Source: Dehalococcoidia bacterium (GTDB lineage: Bacteria; Chloroflexota; Dehalococcoidia; Tepidiformales; Tepidiformaceae). From it: DNA of 64,000 nt. The position numbers were made by a program, and so were the translations under genes. Positions 62,649 through 64,000 of the stretch are shown in pieces (position 1 is the stretch's first letter; each line of letters starts with the position of its first letter). The stretch spans positions 1 through 64,000 of the forward strand of contig JAJEIT010000013.1 in NCBI GenBank assembly GCA_022827945.1, in the 5' to 3' direction. The notes under the pieces are model-generated. The model ran no database searches and was not told the origin of the DNA. It worked only from the letters and a program-made list of their open reading frames with translations.

Positions 62649-63419
62649 GTGGCGGCGCGGCCCCGCGTCTACCGCGCCGAAGGCGTCATCCTGCGCCGCC
62701 GCAACCTCGGCGAGGCCGATAGCATCCTTACCGTCTTCAGCGGCCACGAGGGCAAGTTCGAGGCGATCGCCCGCGGCGTGCGCAAGGCCCGCAGCCGCAT
62801 GCGCGGCCACCTCGAACCGTTGACCCGCAGCCGCGTGCTCGTCGCCCAGGGACGCAACCTCGATGTCTTCACCCAGGCCGAGACGGTCGACGCCTATCGC
62901 CGCCTGCGCGAGAGCCTCGATGCCAGCGCCGAGGCCCTCTACTGCCTCGAGCTCGTCGACCGTTTCACCGTGGAGCGCGAGCCGCTCCCCGACCTCTACG
63001 CCCTGCTCGTGACCGCCCTGGATCTGCTGGAGGCGGGGAACGGCGCTGCCGTTACCCGCCACTTCGAGCTGCGCCTGCTCGCCCTTCTCGGCTACGAGCC
63101 CCATGTCGATGGCTGCGTCCTCTGCGGCGAACGCCTCCCCGAGGAGGAAACGCTGCTCTCACCCGCGGCCGGCGGCCTTGTCTGCCGCCGGTGTCGGGCC
63201 GAGGCGGGCGGGGGACGCATCGTGGCGGTGCCGGTCGTGAAGCTGATGCGCTTCGCGCGGCGCGCAACGGCAGCGGAGTTCGTTGCCCTTGCCGCCCCTC
63301 CCGAGGTCGCGCAAGAGCTGCGCGCCGCCGTCGCCGATCTGGTCCGCTATCACCTCGATCGCGACCCTAACGCCCGCCGCTTCGTCGAGGGGGTAAGCGC
63401 CCTCGAACGGAAGGACTAG
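62649..63419 (+). CDS. recO: DNA repair protein RecO
   Basis: 256 aa. The N-terminal OB fold has RVYRAEGVILRRRNLGEADS and GKFEAIARGVRKARSRMRGH; the zinc site is CVLC and CRRC in the C-terminal part. RecO pairs with RecR in gap repair. It ends the dnaX-ybaB-recR-recO cluster; recO in the same operon as recR favours stoichiometric expression. Confidence 0.92.
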   Translation: MAARPRVYRAEGVILRRRNLGEADSILTVFSGHEGKFEAIARGVRKARSRMRGHLEPLTRSRVLVAQGRNLDVFTQAETVDAYRRLRESLDASAEALYCLELVDRFTVEREPLPDLYALLVTALDLLEAGNGAAVTRHFELRLLALLGYEPHVDGCVLCGERLPEEETLLSPAAGGLVCRRCRAEAGGGRIVAVPVVKLMRFARRATAAEFVALAAPPEVAQELRAAVADLVRYHLDRDPNARRFVEGVSALERKD

Positions 63420-63499
63420 CGCGGCGGCGGTTTCCCGCTTTGACGAACGCGGTAGAATCTCTGGTACGAAGAGTCGCTCCTGGCGAGCGGAGGTTCTCC

Positions 63500-63967
63500 A
63501 TGCCCCTCTACGAGTACTACTGCGAGCCCTGTCACGGGGTCTTCGAAGAGCTGCGCCCGATGCGGGAGGCCGGCGAGGCCGTCCCCTGCCCCGAGTGCTA
63601 CGAGGACGCGGATCGCATCATGCCCACGTCCTTCGCCGCCTTCACCTTCCGCGACGGCTACCCCCGCAAGATTCCCGATGACGGCACCTACTGGCACCTG
63701 GGCCAGAAGGTCTCGAAGCGCGTCACCGGCGGCCGCCCCAACGAGCACCCCGAGATCAACAAGCCCACGCCGAAGAAGCGCCTCACCCAGGGCGAGCGTT
63801 CCGCCCTCAACGACATGCGCGAAGTGGCCGCCAAGGGCGACCTCGTCGACATGTTCAACAACCCCATCTCCCCACGGGAGGTGAAGCAGGCCTACGAGCG
63901 CCGTGACGTCATCAAGAAGGGTGTGCCCGCGCGCATCCACAAGGACCTGAAGAGGAAGTTCCGCTAG
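63500..63967 (+). CDS. FmdB-type zinc-ribbon protein
   Basis: 155 aa from ATG 63500, with GCGGAGG upstream. The N-terminal zinc ribbon is MPLYEYYCEPCHGVFEELRP with CPEC further on, as in FmdB regulators. The C-terminal 100 residues are basic and of unknown function. FmdB proteins were linked to formamidase regulation; here the role is open. Stop shared with the minus-strand gene (CTAG 63964-63967). Confidence 0.75.
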   Translation: MPLYEYYCEPCHGVFEELRPMREAGEAVPCPECYEDADRIMPTSFAAFTFRDGYPRKIPDDGTYWHLGQKVSKRVTGGRPNEHPEINKPTPKKRLTQGERSALNDMREVAAKGDLVDMFNNPISPREVKQAYERRDVIKKGVPARIHKDLKRKFR

Positions 63968-64000
63968 CTCCGGCGGCTGAGCACGTAGCCGCTGAGCTCT
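63964..64000 (-). CDS. C-terminal end of a gene extending beyond the window
   Basis: The minus strand reads ELSGYVLSRRS followed by TAG at 63964-63966. The open frame and the CTAG stop overlap, which recurs at five other convergent pairs here, support a real gene. Too little is visible to name it. Confidence 0.4.
   Translation of the reverse strand, partial: ELSGYVLSRRS

Overview
The window is dense, high-GC chromosomal DNA with no rRNA operon, CRISPR array, intact insertion sequence or prophage. Gene content suggests a high-GC Chloroflexota bacterium, probably near Dehalococcoidia/Tepidiforma. The pointers are a C-A-B succinate dehydrogenase resembling mycobacterial Sdh1, a DR2241-type Fe-S protein beside hemL-hemC, an SCO1664-type protein, the single-chain glycyl-tRNA synthetase and a cyclic-di-AMP riboswitch. 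The assignment is inferred from gene families, not from a marker-gene tree.

Layout. 1-5.2 kb: tail of a 2-oxoacid:ferredoxin oxidoreductase subunit, a zinc-ribbon/CBS protein, two unlike alpha/beta hydrolases, a lipoprotein carboxypeptidase, a crotonase and a duplicated small-barrel protein. 5.2-12.9 kb: A-type Fe-S carrier and cysteine desulfurase, fabD with two ketosynthases, and priA. 12.9-13.6 kb: a 674-bp segment bounded by imperfect inverted repeats, apparently a small transposase-less element. 13.6-24.3 kb: DUF3574 lipoprotein, SDR, thiolase, a DR2241-like/hemL/hemC operon, metallo-hydrolase, VOC protein, SCO1664-like protein, PhzF, CinA-like amidase, glyS, DUF1801. 24.3-31.3 kb: pepN, duplicated SnoaL protein, ilvC, oppDF ATPases, tRNA-Leu and tRNA-Lys. 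31.3-42.8 kb: one-cysteine thioredoxin, mazG, argH, mdh, lepA, Lrp-type domain, two VapBC modules, galU with an unusual 451-aa protein, infC-rpmI-rplT, yggT. 42.8-52.6 kb: duplicated GNAT protein, NrtR-like regulator, tRNA-Ser, miaB, a third VapBC module, a VOC/P450 operon, sdhCAB and a RelBE-like pair. 52.6-59.5 kb: ADC-like protein, luciferase-like oxidoreductase, haloacid dehalogenase, CoA-transferase III, aquaporin, methyltransferase/TIM-barrel/cupin operon. 59.5-64 kb: cyclic-di-AMP riboswitch, a 64-aa ORF, then dnaX-ybaB-recR-recO and an FmdB zinc-ribbon gene.

Expression signals are informative. At least ten genes have a TANNNT hexamer 6 or 7 nt upstream of their start codon and no Shine-Dalgarno sequence, so many mRNAs here are probably leaderless. 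Other genes have strong GGAGG-type ribosome sites. Genes are tightly packed: six convergent pairs share the same CTAG as overlapping TAG stops.

The points most worth following are the cyclic-di-AMP riboswitch upstream of the DNA-repair operon, the succinate dehydrogenase whose membrane subunit carries a Cys/His cluster, the 14-bp-periodic operator of a VapBC module, the inverted-repeat element next to priA, and the uncharacterised two-domain protein cotranscribed with galU.
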